From an uncultured Sphingomonas sp. (GTDB taxonomy: Bacteria; Pseudomonadota; Alphaproteobacteria; Sphingomonadales; Sphingomonadaceae): a stretch of 64,000 nucleotides of DNA. Under the pieces are notes generated by a model. The model had not been told where the DNA came from and ran no database searches. It saw only the letters and a list, made by a program, of their open reading frames with translations. Location: the NCBI RefSeq assembly GCF_913776855.1, contig NZ_CAJYQD010000039.1, positions 1-64,000 of the forward strand. The letters are read 5' to 3'. Shown here piece after piece: positions 51,193-60,574 of this stretch. Position 1 is the stretch's first letter, and each line of letters starts with the position of its first letter. The position numbers and the translations under genes are program-made.

Positions 51193-52971
51193 TCAGCGGA
51201 CCAGCTCGTCCTCGCCACGATGGCACAATATGCGGTTGCCATTGGACAGGGTGCGCAGCGGCGGCAGGTCGCGATCGCACCGTCCGGCGATCGCCACCGG
51301 GCAGCGCGGCAGGAACCGGCAGAGCGCCGGGCTTTCCGAAAGCTGCGCGAACGGTGGCGCCTGTCGCGGTGCATCGTTCGCCAGCCAGTCGGCACGCATT
51401 TCGGGCACCGACGCGATCAGCAGGTCGGTATAGGGATGGTACGGCCGCGCCGTATAGCTGGCCGATGGGCCGCTTTCGACCCGCGTGCCCTTGTACAGCA
51501 CGACGATATCGTCGCACAGCGCCTGGACCGTCGCGATGTCGTGGCTGATGAACAGATAGGCGAGGCCCAGTTCGCGGCGCAGTTCGGCCAGCAGGTCGAG
51601 GATCGCGCCGCGCACCACCGTGTCGAGCGCCGAGGTCACTTCGTCGCACAGGATTACGTCCGGATCGGCGGCGAGCGCGCGGGCGAGATTGACCCGCTGC
51701 TTCTGCCCGCCCGACAGTTCGTCGCAACGCCGATCGATCGCTGCGGCGGGCAGCTTGGTCAGGTCCAGCAACCGCTGCACCCGCTTGCGCGCATCCGCGC
51801 CGCTGGCACCGTGATAGAAGCGGATCACCCGGCCGAGAATATCGCCGACGCTGTGCGCGGGGTTGAGCGCGGTGTCGGCGTTCTGGAACACGATCTGGAT
51901 GCGGCGCAGTTCGTCGCGGCTGCGCTGCGCCAGATCGGGCGCGAGCGGTGTCCCGTCCAGCACGATCCGGCCGGCGCCGGGTGCCAGCAGTCCGGCCACG
52001 ACGCGGGCGACGGTCGACTTGCCCGATCCCGATTCACCGATCACGCCCACCGCCCCGCCGCGCGGGATGGCGATCGACACGTCGGACAGCACCGGATTGG
52101 CCGCGCCATAGCCGGCCGAGACTCCTTCGATCGACAGCAGCGGCTGCGGATCGGTGGCCGGGACCGCGTGCGCACCGGCGATCACCGGATGGGCCGCCGC
52201 CATCAGCGTTCGCGTGTAATCGTCCGCTGGGGCGGCGAGCAGCGGCGCGGCGCGGTTCTGTTCGCGCACCCGCCCGCCGTTCAGCACCAGGATATGGTCG
52301 GCCATCTGCGCGACGACCGCCAGATCGTGCGAGACATAGATGCCGGTCGCCCGCTCCTGCCGGAACACGCGGCGAAATGCCTGCAACACCTCCACCTGCG
52401 TCGTCACGTCGAGCGCGGTGGTCGGTTCGTCGAAGATCACCAGGTCGGGCTTGGTGATGAGCGCCATCGCCGCCATCAGCCGCTGCAACTGCCCACCCGA
52501 CAATTCATGCGGATAGCGTTCGCCGATCGTCTCCGGCGTGGGCAGCGCCAGCGCGCGGAACAGCATGACCGCCCGACCGCGCGCGCGCGCGCGGTCGGCG
52601 GTGCCGTGGATCAGCGCGGGTTCGATCACCTGCTCGATGATCCGGCGGGACGGATTGAACGCCGCCGCCGCGCTTTGCGCGACATAGGTGATGCGGTGGC
52701 CACGCTGTGCCGGCAACGACGCCGCTCCGCTGCCATCAAGGCTGGCATCGCCGACCCGGATCGTGCCCCCCAGCACCGCCCCGCCACGGGCATAACCCAT
52801 CAGCGACAGCGCGATGGTGGTCTTGCCCGACCCGGATTCGCCGATCAGCGCCAGCACCTCACCCCGCGGCACTGCGAAGGATACGTCATCGACGATCCGT
52901 AGCAGCGACCCGTCGGCGCGGCGTACGGTGACGGTAAGGCCCGACACCTCGACATGGGGAACGTCGTTCAT
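51193..52971 (-). CDS. Peptide-type ABC transporter, fused double ATP-binding protein
   Basis: Two Walker A motifs (GESGSGKTTIALSLMGY, GESGSGKSTVARVVAGL) and two signature motifs (LSGGQLQRL, LSGGQKQRV). Confidence 0.94.
   Translation of the reverse strand: MNDVPHVEVSGLTVTVRRADGSLLRIVDDVSFAVPRGEVLALIGESGSGKTTIALSLMGYARGGAVLGGTIRVGDASLDGSGAASLPAQRGHRITYVAQSAAAAFNPSRRIIEQVIEPALIHGTADRARARGRAVMLFRALALPTPETIGERYPHELSGGQLQRLMAAMALITKPDLVIFDEPTTALDVTTQVEVLQAFRRVFRQERATGIYVSHDLAVVAQMADHILVLNGGRVREQNRAAPLLAAPADDYTRTLMAAAHPVIAGAHAVPATDPQPLLSIEGVSAGYGAANPVLSDVSIAIPRGGAVGVIGESGSGKSTVARVVAGLLAPGAGRIVLDGTPLAPDLAQRSRDELRRIQIVFQNADTALNPAHSVGDILGRVIRFYHGASGADARKRVQRLLDLTKLPAAAIDRRCDELSGGQKQRVNLARALAADPDVILCDEVTSALDTVVRGAILDLLAELRRELGLAYLFISHDIATVQALCDDIVVLYKGTRVESGPSASYTARPYHPYTDLLIASVPEMRADWLANDAPRQAPPFAQLSESPALCRFLPRCPVAIAGRCDRDLPPLRTLSNGNRILCHRGEDELVR
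52573..52598. repeat. 26-bp perfect palindrome with alternating CG core
   Basis: ccgaccgcgcgcgcgcgcgcggtcgg inside ABC ATPase coding sequence. Confidence 0.8.
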
Positions 52972-53795
52972 TTGCCCCGCCCGCGCGTTGCCGCGTCGAT
53001 CAACAGGTTGACGCTGACCGTCAGGCTGGCGATCGCCACCGACGGCACGACGATCGCCAGCGCCCCCTCGCCCAGCCCGGTCACATTCTCGCGCACCAGC
53101 GACCCCAGATCGGCGTCGGGTGGCTGGAGGCCCAGCCCCAGGAAGCTGAGGCCGGACAGCAGCAGCACGATGAAGACGAAGCGCAGCCCGATATCGGCAA
53201 GCAACGGGCGCACCATGTTCGGAAAGATTTCCGCCAGCGCGAGGTGCAGACGTCCTTCGCCGCGCGCCCGCGCGACCTCGACATAATCCAGCCGGGCGAG
53301 GTTCACCGCCAGCGCGCGGGCGATGCGGAAATTGCCGGGGATATAGGTGAAGGCGACGATCAGCGTCAGCAGCACCAGCGACGATCCGAACACCGCCACC
53401 AGCACGAGCGCAAGGATCTTCGACGGGATCGAGATCAGCGTGTCCATGGTACGCGCGAGCAGTTCGTCGGCCCAGCGCGGCGCGACCGCCGCGGTCAGCG
53501 CGAGGCCGGTGCCGATGGTGCAGGCGATCGCCGCCGCCGCCGCCGCCAGCAGCACGGTGAAGCGCGCCCCGTCCAGCAATCGGCTCAGCACGTCACGCCC
53601 CAGATAGTCGGTGCCGAGCCAGAAATCGCGCCTGGCCCCGGCAAATACCTCCCGCGCGACGAACGCACCCTTGGGATAGGGGGCGATCCACGGGCCGACC
53701 AGCGCGATCACGATCCAGAACAGCACGACCGCCAGCCCGACCCGTCCGGTCGCCGACAGCGCGCGCGCCCGGCGCCACAGTCCGCCGCCGATCAT
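52968..53795 (-). CDS. Peptide-type ABC transporter permease (DppC-like)
   Basis: GTDYLGRDVLSRLLDGARFT, LLLSGLSFLGLGLQPPDADLGSLV. Confidence 0.9.
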   Translation of the reverse strand: MIGGGLWRRARALSATGRVGLAVVLFWIVIALVGPWIAPYPKGAFVAREVFAGARRDFWLGTDYLGRDVLSRLLDGARFTVLLAAAAAAIACTIGTGLALTAAVAPRWADELLARTMDTLISIPSKILALVLVAVFGSSLVLLTLIVAFTYIPGNFRIARALAVNLARLDYVEVARARGEGRLHLALAEIFPNMVRPLLADIGLRFVFIVLLLSGLSFLGLGLQPPDADLGSLVRENVTGLGEGALAIVVPSVAIASLTVSVNLLIDAATRGRGK

Positions 53796-54772
53796 CCGTG
53801 GCGCAATCGCGGATTGGCGAGGATCGCGACGACATCGGCGACCAGCATCAGCAGCAGATAGGTGGCGCAGAAGATCATCGCGCACGCCTGTAACAGCGGC
53901 ATGTCGCGCGAGGTGACGGCATTGACCATCAGGCTGGCAAGTCCCGGATAGTTGAAGATGGTTTCGACGATGATCGCCCCGCCCAGCAGATAGGACAGGC
54001 TGAGCGCCATCGCGTTGACGATCGGTCCGATCGCATTGGGCAGGACATGGACGAAGATCAGCCGGAGCGGCCGCACGCCCTTCAGCCGCGCCATTTCGAC
54101 ATAGGGCCGGTCGAGTTCGGCGATGACCGCCGCGCGGATCATGCGTGCCATCTGTGCGATGACGACCACCGCCAGCGACAGCACGGGCAGCGCATAGCTG
54201 CGCAGGAACTCGCCCCAGCCTTGATCGGCGCGGACCAGCGTGATCGACGGCAACCAGCGCAGTTCGACCGCGAAGACCAGCACCGCGATGGTCGCGACCA
54301 GGAATTCGGGGAGCGCGACCATGGCCAGCGTCACGAAATTGAGCGCGGTATCGAGCCGCCGCCCGCGCGCCACCGCGCTCGCCATGCCGATGGCAAAGGC
54401 GACCGGCACCGCGAGCAGCGCGGTCAGCCAGGCTAGCGTCAGGGTGTTAGGCAGCCGTTCGGCGATGATGTCGCCGACCGGCTGGTGCGCCACCAGCGAC
54501 TGGCCCGGATCGCCGACCAGCAGGCCGCCCAGCCACTGGGCGTAGCGAACCGGCGCCGGCCGATCGAGACCCATCTCGCTGCGCAGCGCATCGACCTGTG
54601 CCTGGGTTGCCCCCTGCCCCAGCGCCTCCTGCGCGGCGTCGCCCGGCAACATCGCGCTGAGCGTGAAGATCACCGCCGACACGAGCAGCAACGTGACCAG
54701 TGCCATGCCGCTTCGCTTCGCGATCAGGCGCAGCGGCACGGCCCAGCCCGACCGGGTGGCAGCCGCGCTCAT
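53792..54772 (-). CDS. Peptide-type ABC transporter permease (DppB-like)
   Basis: MLPGDAAQEALGQGATQAQVDALRSEMGLDRPAPVRYAQWLGGLLVGDPGQSL. Confidence 0.9.
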   Translation of the reverse strand: MSAAATRSGWAVPLRLIAKRSGMALVTLLLVSAVIFTLSAMLPGDAAQEALGQGATQAQVDALRSEMGLDRPAPVRYAQWLGGLLVGDPGQSLVAHQPVGDIIAERLPNTLTLAWLTALLAVPVAFAIGMASAVARGRRLDTALNFVTLAMVALPEFLVATIAVLVFAVELRWLPSITLVRADQGWGEFLRSYALPVLSLAVVVIAQMARMIRAAVIAELDRPYVEMARLKGVRPLRLIFVHVLPNAIGPIVNAMALSLSYLLGGAIIVETIFNYPGLASLMVNAVTSRDMPLLQACAMIFCATYLLLMLVADVVAILANPRLRHG

Positions 54773-56307
54773 GCGTCCCACCACACATATTCGGCAAAGG
54801 CATAGCCCATCAGGCCGCCCAGCGGGATCGGGTTCATCCCCTTCAACCGGCGGTCGATCCCGTCGAGCAGCGTGATGAACGCCGGAATGGCCAGACTGCC
54901 ATGGCGATTGATGATCGTCTGCATGTCACCGTACAGCATCTTGCGCCGCGCCGGATCGACGGTTGCCCGCGCTTCGGCAAGCAAGCGGTCGAACGGCATA
55001 CTGCGCCACCCCGCCTCGTTCATCGGCGAATTGGACGCGAACGACAGGCTGAAGGTCAGGTCGGCGGTCGGGCGCGGGTTGATGTTGCCGAAGGTCAGCG
55101 GATGCTTCATCCAGTGGGTCGACCAGTATCCGTCGCTCGGCACGCGATTGATCGCAAGGTTCAACCCGACCTGCGCGGCATGTTCCTGCAGGATCGATCC
55201 CATATCGACCGACTGGTTGGCGGCGGGCGAGACATAGACCGGCAGCCGCGCACCGACCAGCCCGGCCTTGCGGAGATGGAACCGCGCGCGGTCGAGGTCG
55301 AAGTGCCGCTGCGGCATGTTCGGATTGAACATCGGGTGGAAGGGCGGCAGCGGCTGGTCGTTGGCGATCGTCGCGAAGCCGCGGAACAGCGCGCGCTTGA
55401 TGAGTTCGCGGTCGAACAGATGCTTCATCGCAAGGATGAAATCGGCCCCGGCGGTGATCGGATTGTCCCGCCGCATCACAAGGTCGGTATAGAGGCCCGA
55501 CGGCGTTTCGACGACATCGTGGCTGCCCGACTGGCGCACGCGCCTGACCGATCCGGGACTTACCGCGATCACCGCATGGACGTCGCCTGACAGCAGCGCA
55601 TTGACCCGCGAAATCTCGTCGGGGATCGCGATCAGCTCGATCCGGTCGAGATAGGGCCGACCCGGCTTCCAGTAATTCGGATTGCGCTGCACGATCGTCC
55701 GGATACCCGGCTGGAACGCCGACAGCGTATAGGGGCCGGTGCCGTTGGCGGTCGCGAAGCTGCGCGCATCGGCATCGACGATCAGGAAATGCGACTGCGC
55801 CAGGATCGCGGGCAGTTCCGGGTTGGGCCCGGTCAGCCGCAGATGCACGTCGAGTGGCCCGGTGGCGCGCGCGCCCTGGATCTGTTCGGCGATGGTCGCG
55901 ACCTTCGATCCCGTTGCCGGGTCCTTGTGCCGCAACAGCGAATGCACCACGTCGCGCGCGGTAAGCGTCTTTCCGTTGTGAAAGGTGACGCCGCGCCGCA
56001 GGCGGATATACCAGTCGATATTGTCGCGGGTCTCGATCCGTTCGGCCAGCGCCATGCGGGCGCGGAGCTTGCCATCGAACTGGGTCAGCCCGCTGTAGAG
56101 CATATAATGCCGGATATAATCGGTCGACAGCCCGCCCTTGGCCGGGTCGAGCGTGTCGGCGGTCGAGCTGGCAAGGCTGGCGACGCGGATCGATCCGCCG
56201 CGCCGGGGCGTGGGCGGAACCGCCGCGTCGAGACCGGCCGGCAGCAGCCCGGCCGCCATCCCGCCCAGCAGCGCGCGCCGCGACAGGTCGAACGTCGCGT
56301 CGTTCAT
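54769..56307 (-). CDS. Peptide-type ABC transporter substrate-binding protein with Tat-like signal
   Basis: MNDATFDLSRRALLGGMAAGLLPAGLDA; SBP_bac_5 pattern WYIRLRRGVTFHNGKTLTARDVVHSLLR; ATGA overlap with permease. Confidence 0.9.
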   Translation of the reverse strand: MNDATFDLSRRALLGGMAAGLLPAGLDAAVPPTPRRGGSIRVASLASSTADTLDPAKGGLSTDYIRHYMLYSGLTQFDGKLRARMALAERIETRDNIDWYIRLRRGVTFHNGKTLTARDVVHSLLRHKDPATGSKVATIAEQIQGARATGPLDVHLRLTGPNPELPAILAQSHFLIVDADARSFATANGTGPYTLSAFQPGIRTIVQRNPNYWKPGRPYLDRIELIAIPDEISRVNALLSGDVHAVIAVSPGSVRRVRQSGSHDVVETPSGLYTDLVMRRDNPITAGADFILAMKHLFDRELIKRALFRGFATIANDQPLPPFHPMFNPNMPQRHFDLDRARFHLRKAGLVGARLPVYVSPAANQSVDMGSILQEHAAQVGLNLAINRVPSDGYWSTHWMKHPLTFGNINPRPTADLTFSLSFASNSPMNEAGWRSMPFDRLLAEARATVDPARRKMLYGDMQTIINRHGSLAIPAFITLLDGIDRRLKGMNPIPLGGLMGYAFAEYVWWDA

Positions 56308-56449
56308 CGCGCCTGTCCTCCCGATCCTGTGCCGCACCGCGCCATGCCGATCCCCTGTCCTGACGATCCCAGAATAGGCGAAGCGCGGGTCAGCCCATGC
56401 CGAATTTGCCGCCCCGACGCACTTCGCGCCAATACCGTGCGGCATCGCC

Positions 56450-56464
56450 CGGCACAAAATGCCG
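56450..56464. promoter_or_regulatory. Candidate Lrp/AsnC operator site, perfect: CGGCA-caaaa-TGCCG
   Basis: 15-bp palindrome upstream of the ABC importer operon. Confidence 0.5.
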
Positions 56465-56468
56465 CGCT

Positions 56469-57746
56469 TCAGCCGCGCATATCCTTCCACTTGTAATAGG
56501 CGCCGACCAGCGGCAGGAACCATGGCTTGCCGAAATGGCCGGGGATCGCCGGCCATGGCAGGTCGGCCAGCGGGTTCGTATCCGCCTCCCCCAGCAGCGC
56601 GCGTGCCATGCGTTCGCCCATCGCCACCGACATCTGCGTGCCATGGCCGCTATAGCCGGTCGCATAATGGATGCCGTCGCGCACCCCGGCGCGCGGCAGC
56701 CGGTCGGCGGTCATGTCGACGATCCCGCCCCAGGTATAGGCTACCGGCACGTCCCTTGCCGCTGGCAGCAGCCGGGCGAGCGCCTCGACCAGCACCGCGC
56801 CGCTCTTGGCATCGCTGCTGGGCGACGACAGCGCAAAGCGGGCACGGCCGCCGAAGATCAGGCGATTATCGGCGGTCAGGCGGAAATAATTGCCGATATT
56901 GCGCATGGTCGTGACGTTGCGCCGCCCCGGCATGACCCGTTGGACCATATCGGCGTCCATCGGCGCCGTCGCGACGATGAAGCTGCCGATCGGCACGATC
57001 CGCCGCCGCAGCCAGCCGAACGGGCCGTCCATCGATGCGCCGGTCGCCAGCAACACCTCGTCCGCCTCGATCGTGCCAAGCGGGGTCGTCACCCGCTTCC
57101 CCCCCGCCCGGCCCGGTGCGATCGCCGTCACCCGTGCCCCTTCGACGATCCGCGCCCCATGGCGTGCCGCCGCTTCGGCCAGCCCGACGACGAAGCGCCC
57201 GACATGGAGCGAGGCACTGCGCGGAAAAATCAGCCCGCCATAGGCATCGGGCGAGCGGATCTCGGCGGCCAGCGCGTCGCCCGTCACATGGGCGATATCG
57301 GGTTCGACGGTCTTGGCGAGATAGTCGGCCAGCGGCGCCAGCTTGGCGGCATGTTCGGGCTTGTCCGCCAGCTTCAGCTTCCCGTTGCGCACGAAGTCGC
57401 AATCGAACCCCTCTTCGCCGACGATCGCCTCCACCCGATCGACCCCTTCGTCGAACACGCGGTAGAGCGCGACGGCCGCGTCATGCCCGATCCGTTCGGA
57501 CAGGGCGCGCAGGTCGCCGGCAAGGCCGTTGTTACACTGGCCACCGTTGCGGCCCGATGCCTCGCCCCCGATCCGCCCGCTCTCCAGCACGACGACATCG
57601 GCACCTTCCATCGCCAGCTTTCGCGCAGCGGCAAGGCCGGTCAGGCCGCCGCCGATCACCACGACCGATGCGCGCGTCGGGAACGGCGCGTCGCTTGCCC
57701 CGGAAAAACGCGGGCTGGTTTCCAGCCAATAGGATGCGAGTTTCAT
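56469..57746 (-). CDS. DAO-family FAD-dependent oxidoreductase (PuuB/OrdL-like)
   Basis: ASVVVIGGGLTGLAAARKLAMEGADVVVLESGRIGGEASGRNGGQCNNGLAGDL; ATGYSGHGTQMSVAMGERMARAL. Confidence 0.92.
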   Translation of the reverse strand: MKLASYWLETSPRFSGASDAPFPTRASVVVIGGGLTGLAAARKLAMEGADVVVLESGRIGGEASGRNGGQCNNGLAGDLRALSERIGHDAAVALYRVFDEGVDRVEAIVGEEGFDCDFVRNGKLKLADKPEHAAKLAPLADYLAKTVEPDIAHVTGDALAAEIRSPDAYGGLIFPRSASLHVGRFVVGLAEAAARHGARIVEGARVTAIAPGRAGGKRVTTPLGTIEADEVLLATGASMDGPFGWLRRRIVPIGSFIVATAPMDADMVQRVMPGRRNVTTMRNIGNYFRLTADNRLIFGGRARFALSSPSSDAKSGAVLVEALARLLPAARDVPVAYTWGGIVDMTADRLPRAGVRDGIHYATGYSGHGTQMSVAMGERMARALLGEADTNPLADLPWPAIPGHFGKPWFLPLVGAYYKWKDMRG

Positions 57747-57795
57747 AATCCTGCCTTCGCGACCGCTGATTCCGCCCTGCCTAGCATGGGCCGAA

Positions 57796-57810
57796 CGGCA
57801 GGATGTGGCG
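57796..57810. promoter_or_regulatory. Degenerate candidate operator: CGGCA-ggatg-TGGCG
   Basis: Upstream of the second FAD oxidoreductase. Confidence 0.35.
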
Positions 57811-57857
57811 GAACGTCGCGAACGCAACATCGCGAACGCAAACGACCGAGGATCGCG

Positions 57858-57872
57858 CGGCAGGATATGCTG
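57858..57872. promoter_or_regulatory. Degenerate candidate operator: CGGCA-ggata-TGCTG
   Basis: Second site upstream of the same oxidoreductase, about 60 bp from the first. Confidence 0.35.
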
Positions 57873-57914
57873 TCATTCAGGAAGAGCGCTGGGGCGGCAT
57901 CGAATGATGCGCCA

Positions 57915-57991
<77 letters not shown>

Positions 57992-58012
57992 TCTCTAGCG
58001 AGGAGGCGGCCT

Positions 58013-59278
58013 TTACGAAGCCGCGCCGGGGCTGTCAACGCCGCTATTCGCATTTCCTGCATTTCGTTGCGCTGGCGGCACGTCCTGGACCAGCGTACCG
58101 TGTTCGAACAGGAAGCCGGCGATGTCCGGCTTGCCCGCACCCTTCAGCACCGTCTGGATGATGATGAGCAGCGGCACGGCCAGCAATGCCCCCGGCGTAC
58201 CCCAGACCCAGCCCCAGAAGCTGAGCGTAATCAGGATCATCAGCGGGTTGATGGTCAGGCGGTGGCCTACCACCAGCGGCGTGATGACGTTCGCTTCCAC
58301 CAGATGCGCGCCGATCATGATCGCGGCGGGCAGCAATGCCCACCAGATGTCGGTAAAGGTCATCAGCCCGCCCAGCGCCAGCAGCAGCGCGGCAAAGATC
58401 GGCCCCAGATACGGGACATAGTTGAGCAGCGCGACGATCCCGCCCCACATCAGCGGCGTCGGCATCCCGATATACCACAGCGCGCCTGCGACGATGACGC
58501 CCAGCATCAGGTTGATGAGGGTGATGGTGCCGAGATAGGCCGAGGTATCGTCGACGACGTTCTGGATCACCCGCGCGGTCGCCATCGCCCCGCCGAAGCT
58601 GCTCCGACCGGTGATCGCCGCGCGGCGCAGATTGGTCCAGCCGGCCAGGAAGAAATAGATGACGAGGATCGCGAAGAACATCTCCAGCAGCGCCGACGGC
58701 GCGGAGGTCGTCACCAGATCGAGCAGCGACTGCGGCGGCGCGACGCTGCTGGCGGTCTGCTTGGCCGGCGCGGTCGCGACATTGGCGATCAGGCCGTTCA
58801 CGAACTTTTCGAGGCTGGCATAGAAATCGATCAGCGGCGCGACATTGTGCTGCACGCGGTCGATGCGGTCGGGCAGGATCTGTGCCCAGCCCCATGCCGG
58901 CACCACGATCGACGCCAACGCCCCATTGGCGACCAGCAGGAACAGCAGGACACAGAAGAATGCGGCGAGCGGCGCCGGAACGCGGTTACGCTCCTGCCAT
59001 TCCAGCAACGGGACCAGCGCGATGGCAATGACGATCGCGGCGGTCAGCGGCAGGAAGAAGCGCGCGCCCGCCTGCAACGCGAACGGCAGCGCCAGCACCA
59101 GCCCGACACCCGCGATCAGCGTCAGCGCCGCCAGCAACCGGTCGCGGCGCAGTTCCTCGGTCGGGGCATCGACCACCGCCTCGACCGGATCGGATGGCGG
59201 CGTGGCGGCCGTACCGGTCGCCCCCGCGCGATCGACCGGCGGGTGGGAAGCGATCGAGTCGGGTGCGGAATCTGCCAT
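58013..59278 (-). CDS. AI-2E-family transporter (PerM-like)
   Basis: YVPYLGPIFAALLLALGGLM, EANVITPLVVGHRLTINPLMILI. Confidence 0.9.
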   Translation of the reverse strand: MADSAPDSIASHPPVDRAGATGTAATPPSDPVEAVVDAPTEELRRDRLLAALTLIAGVGLVLALPFALQAGARFFLPLTAAIVIAIALVPLLEWQERNRVPAPLAAFFCVLLFLLVANGALASIVVPAWGWAQILPDRIDRVQHNVAPLIDFYASLEKFVNGLIANVATAPAKQTASSVAPPQSLLDLVTTSAPSALLEMFFAILVIYFFLAGWTNLRRAAITGRSSFGGAMATARVIQNVVDDTSAYLGTITLINLMLGVIVAGALWYIGMPTPLMWGGIVALLNYVPYLGPIFAALLLALGGLMTFTDIWWALLPAAIMIGAHLVEANVITPLVVGHRLTINPLMILITLSFWGWVWGTPGALLAVPLLIIIQTVLKGAGKPDIAGFLFEHGTLVQDVPPAQRNAGNANSGVDSPGAAS

Positions 59279-59404
59279 AAACCTTGTCTAATCCCCTGTG
59301 GCGGTCCGCGCCATCGGCGGCGTAACGCACGGGCGGCGGGATTTGCGCCATCGCGGGCCGCCGGATATGGGCGTCGCCCGGCATGGCGCCGGTGGACTGG
59401 AGCG

Positions 59405-60574
59405 ATGACGGACGACCAACGGGCGCCTGCCCCCCTGCCCCCTGCTCCCCTGCCCCCTGCCCTGACACCGATCATCGAAGACCTCGACCGGCTGTCGGGC
59501 ATCGATCGGCGGCGGCGGCTGATCCCGATTGCCGGGCGCGACTTTTCCTCGAACGACTATCTGGGGCTGGCCGGGTCGCCGGACCTGCGGCACGCGGTCG
59601 AGGATGCCGTGGCGCGCGGCGTGCCCGTGGGATCGGGCGGGTCGCGGCTGTTGCGGGGCAATCATGCGGAACATGCGGCGCTGGAGGCGGAGGCCGCCGT
59701 GTTCTTCGGCAGCGAAAGTGCCCTGTGGTTCGGCAGCGGTTTTTCCGCCAATGCCGCGCTGCTGGCGACCCTGCCCCAGCGCGGCGACCTGCTCGTCCAC
59801 GACACGCTGATCCCTGCCCGCGCGCCTGCCGGGAAGCGGATGGCGCGCGCGCCATCGGTCGCGGCAGGGCATAACGATCCGGATGCGATCGAGGACGCGA
59901 TCCGCGACTGGCGGCGGCAGGGCGGCACGGGCAGCCCGTGGATCGCGGTCGAGAGCCTGTACAGCATGGACGGCGACCAAGCCCCGCTGTCGGCACTGGC
60001 AGCGGTCGCCACGCGCCACGACGCGATGCTGCTGATCGACGAGGCCCATGCGACCGGCGTGTTCGGTCCCGATGGCCGCGGCCTTGCCGCCGCGTTGGAG
60101 GGCCAGTCGAATGTCGTCACCCTGCGCACCTGCGGCAAGGCGCTGGGCAGCGAGGGGGCGTTGGTTTGCGGGCCGGCAGTGGTCACCGATTTCTTGGTGA
60201 ACCGCGCGCGCGGGTTCATATTCTCGACCGCCCCATCCCCTGTGATGGCGGCGGCGGTACGCGCCGGGCTGCGTATCCTGCGCGATGAGCCGGAGCGGCG
60301 GGCACGACTGGTTGAGTTGGTCAGGCTGGCGGCCGAGCGGCTGGGACCGCTGGGCGCAAGGGTCAGCGGGTCGCAGATCCTGCCACTGATCGTCGGAGAG
60401 GACGGCCGGGCCATGGCGCTGGCATCGGCGCTCCAGGCGCGCGGGTTCGACGTGCGCGGCATCCGCCCGCCGACCGTCCCCGCCGGGACCGCGCGGCTGC
60501 GTATCTCACTGACGCTCAATATCGACGCGGGCGACATCGCCGCGCTGGGCGATGCCATGGAGGAACTGGCATGA
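59405..60574 (+). CDS. bioF: 8-amino-7-oxononanoate synthase (atypical active-site segment)
   Basis: [62 protein letters not shown]; followed by bioD and bioA. Confidence 0.9.
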   Translation: MTDDQRAPAPLPPAPLPPALTPIIEDLDRLSGIDRRRRLIPIAGRDFSSNDYLGLAGSPDLRHAVEDAVARGVPVGSGGSRLLRGNHAEHAALEAEAAVFFGSESALWFGSGFSANAALLATLPQRGDLLVHDTLIPARAPAGKRMARAPSVAAGHNDPDAIEDAIRDWRRQGGTGSPWIAVESLYSMDGDQAPLSALAAVATRHDAMLLIDEAHATGVFGPDGRGLAAALEGQSNVVTLRTCGKALGSEGALVCGPAVVTDFLVNRARGFIFSTAPSPVMAAAVRAGLRILRDEPERRARLVELVRLAAERLGPLGARVSGSQILPLIVGEDGRAMALASALQARGFDVRGIRPPTVPAGTARLRISLTLNIDAGDIAALGDAMEELA

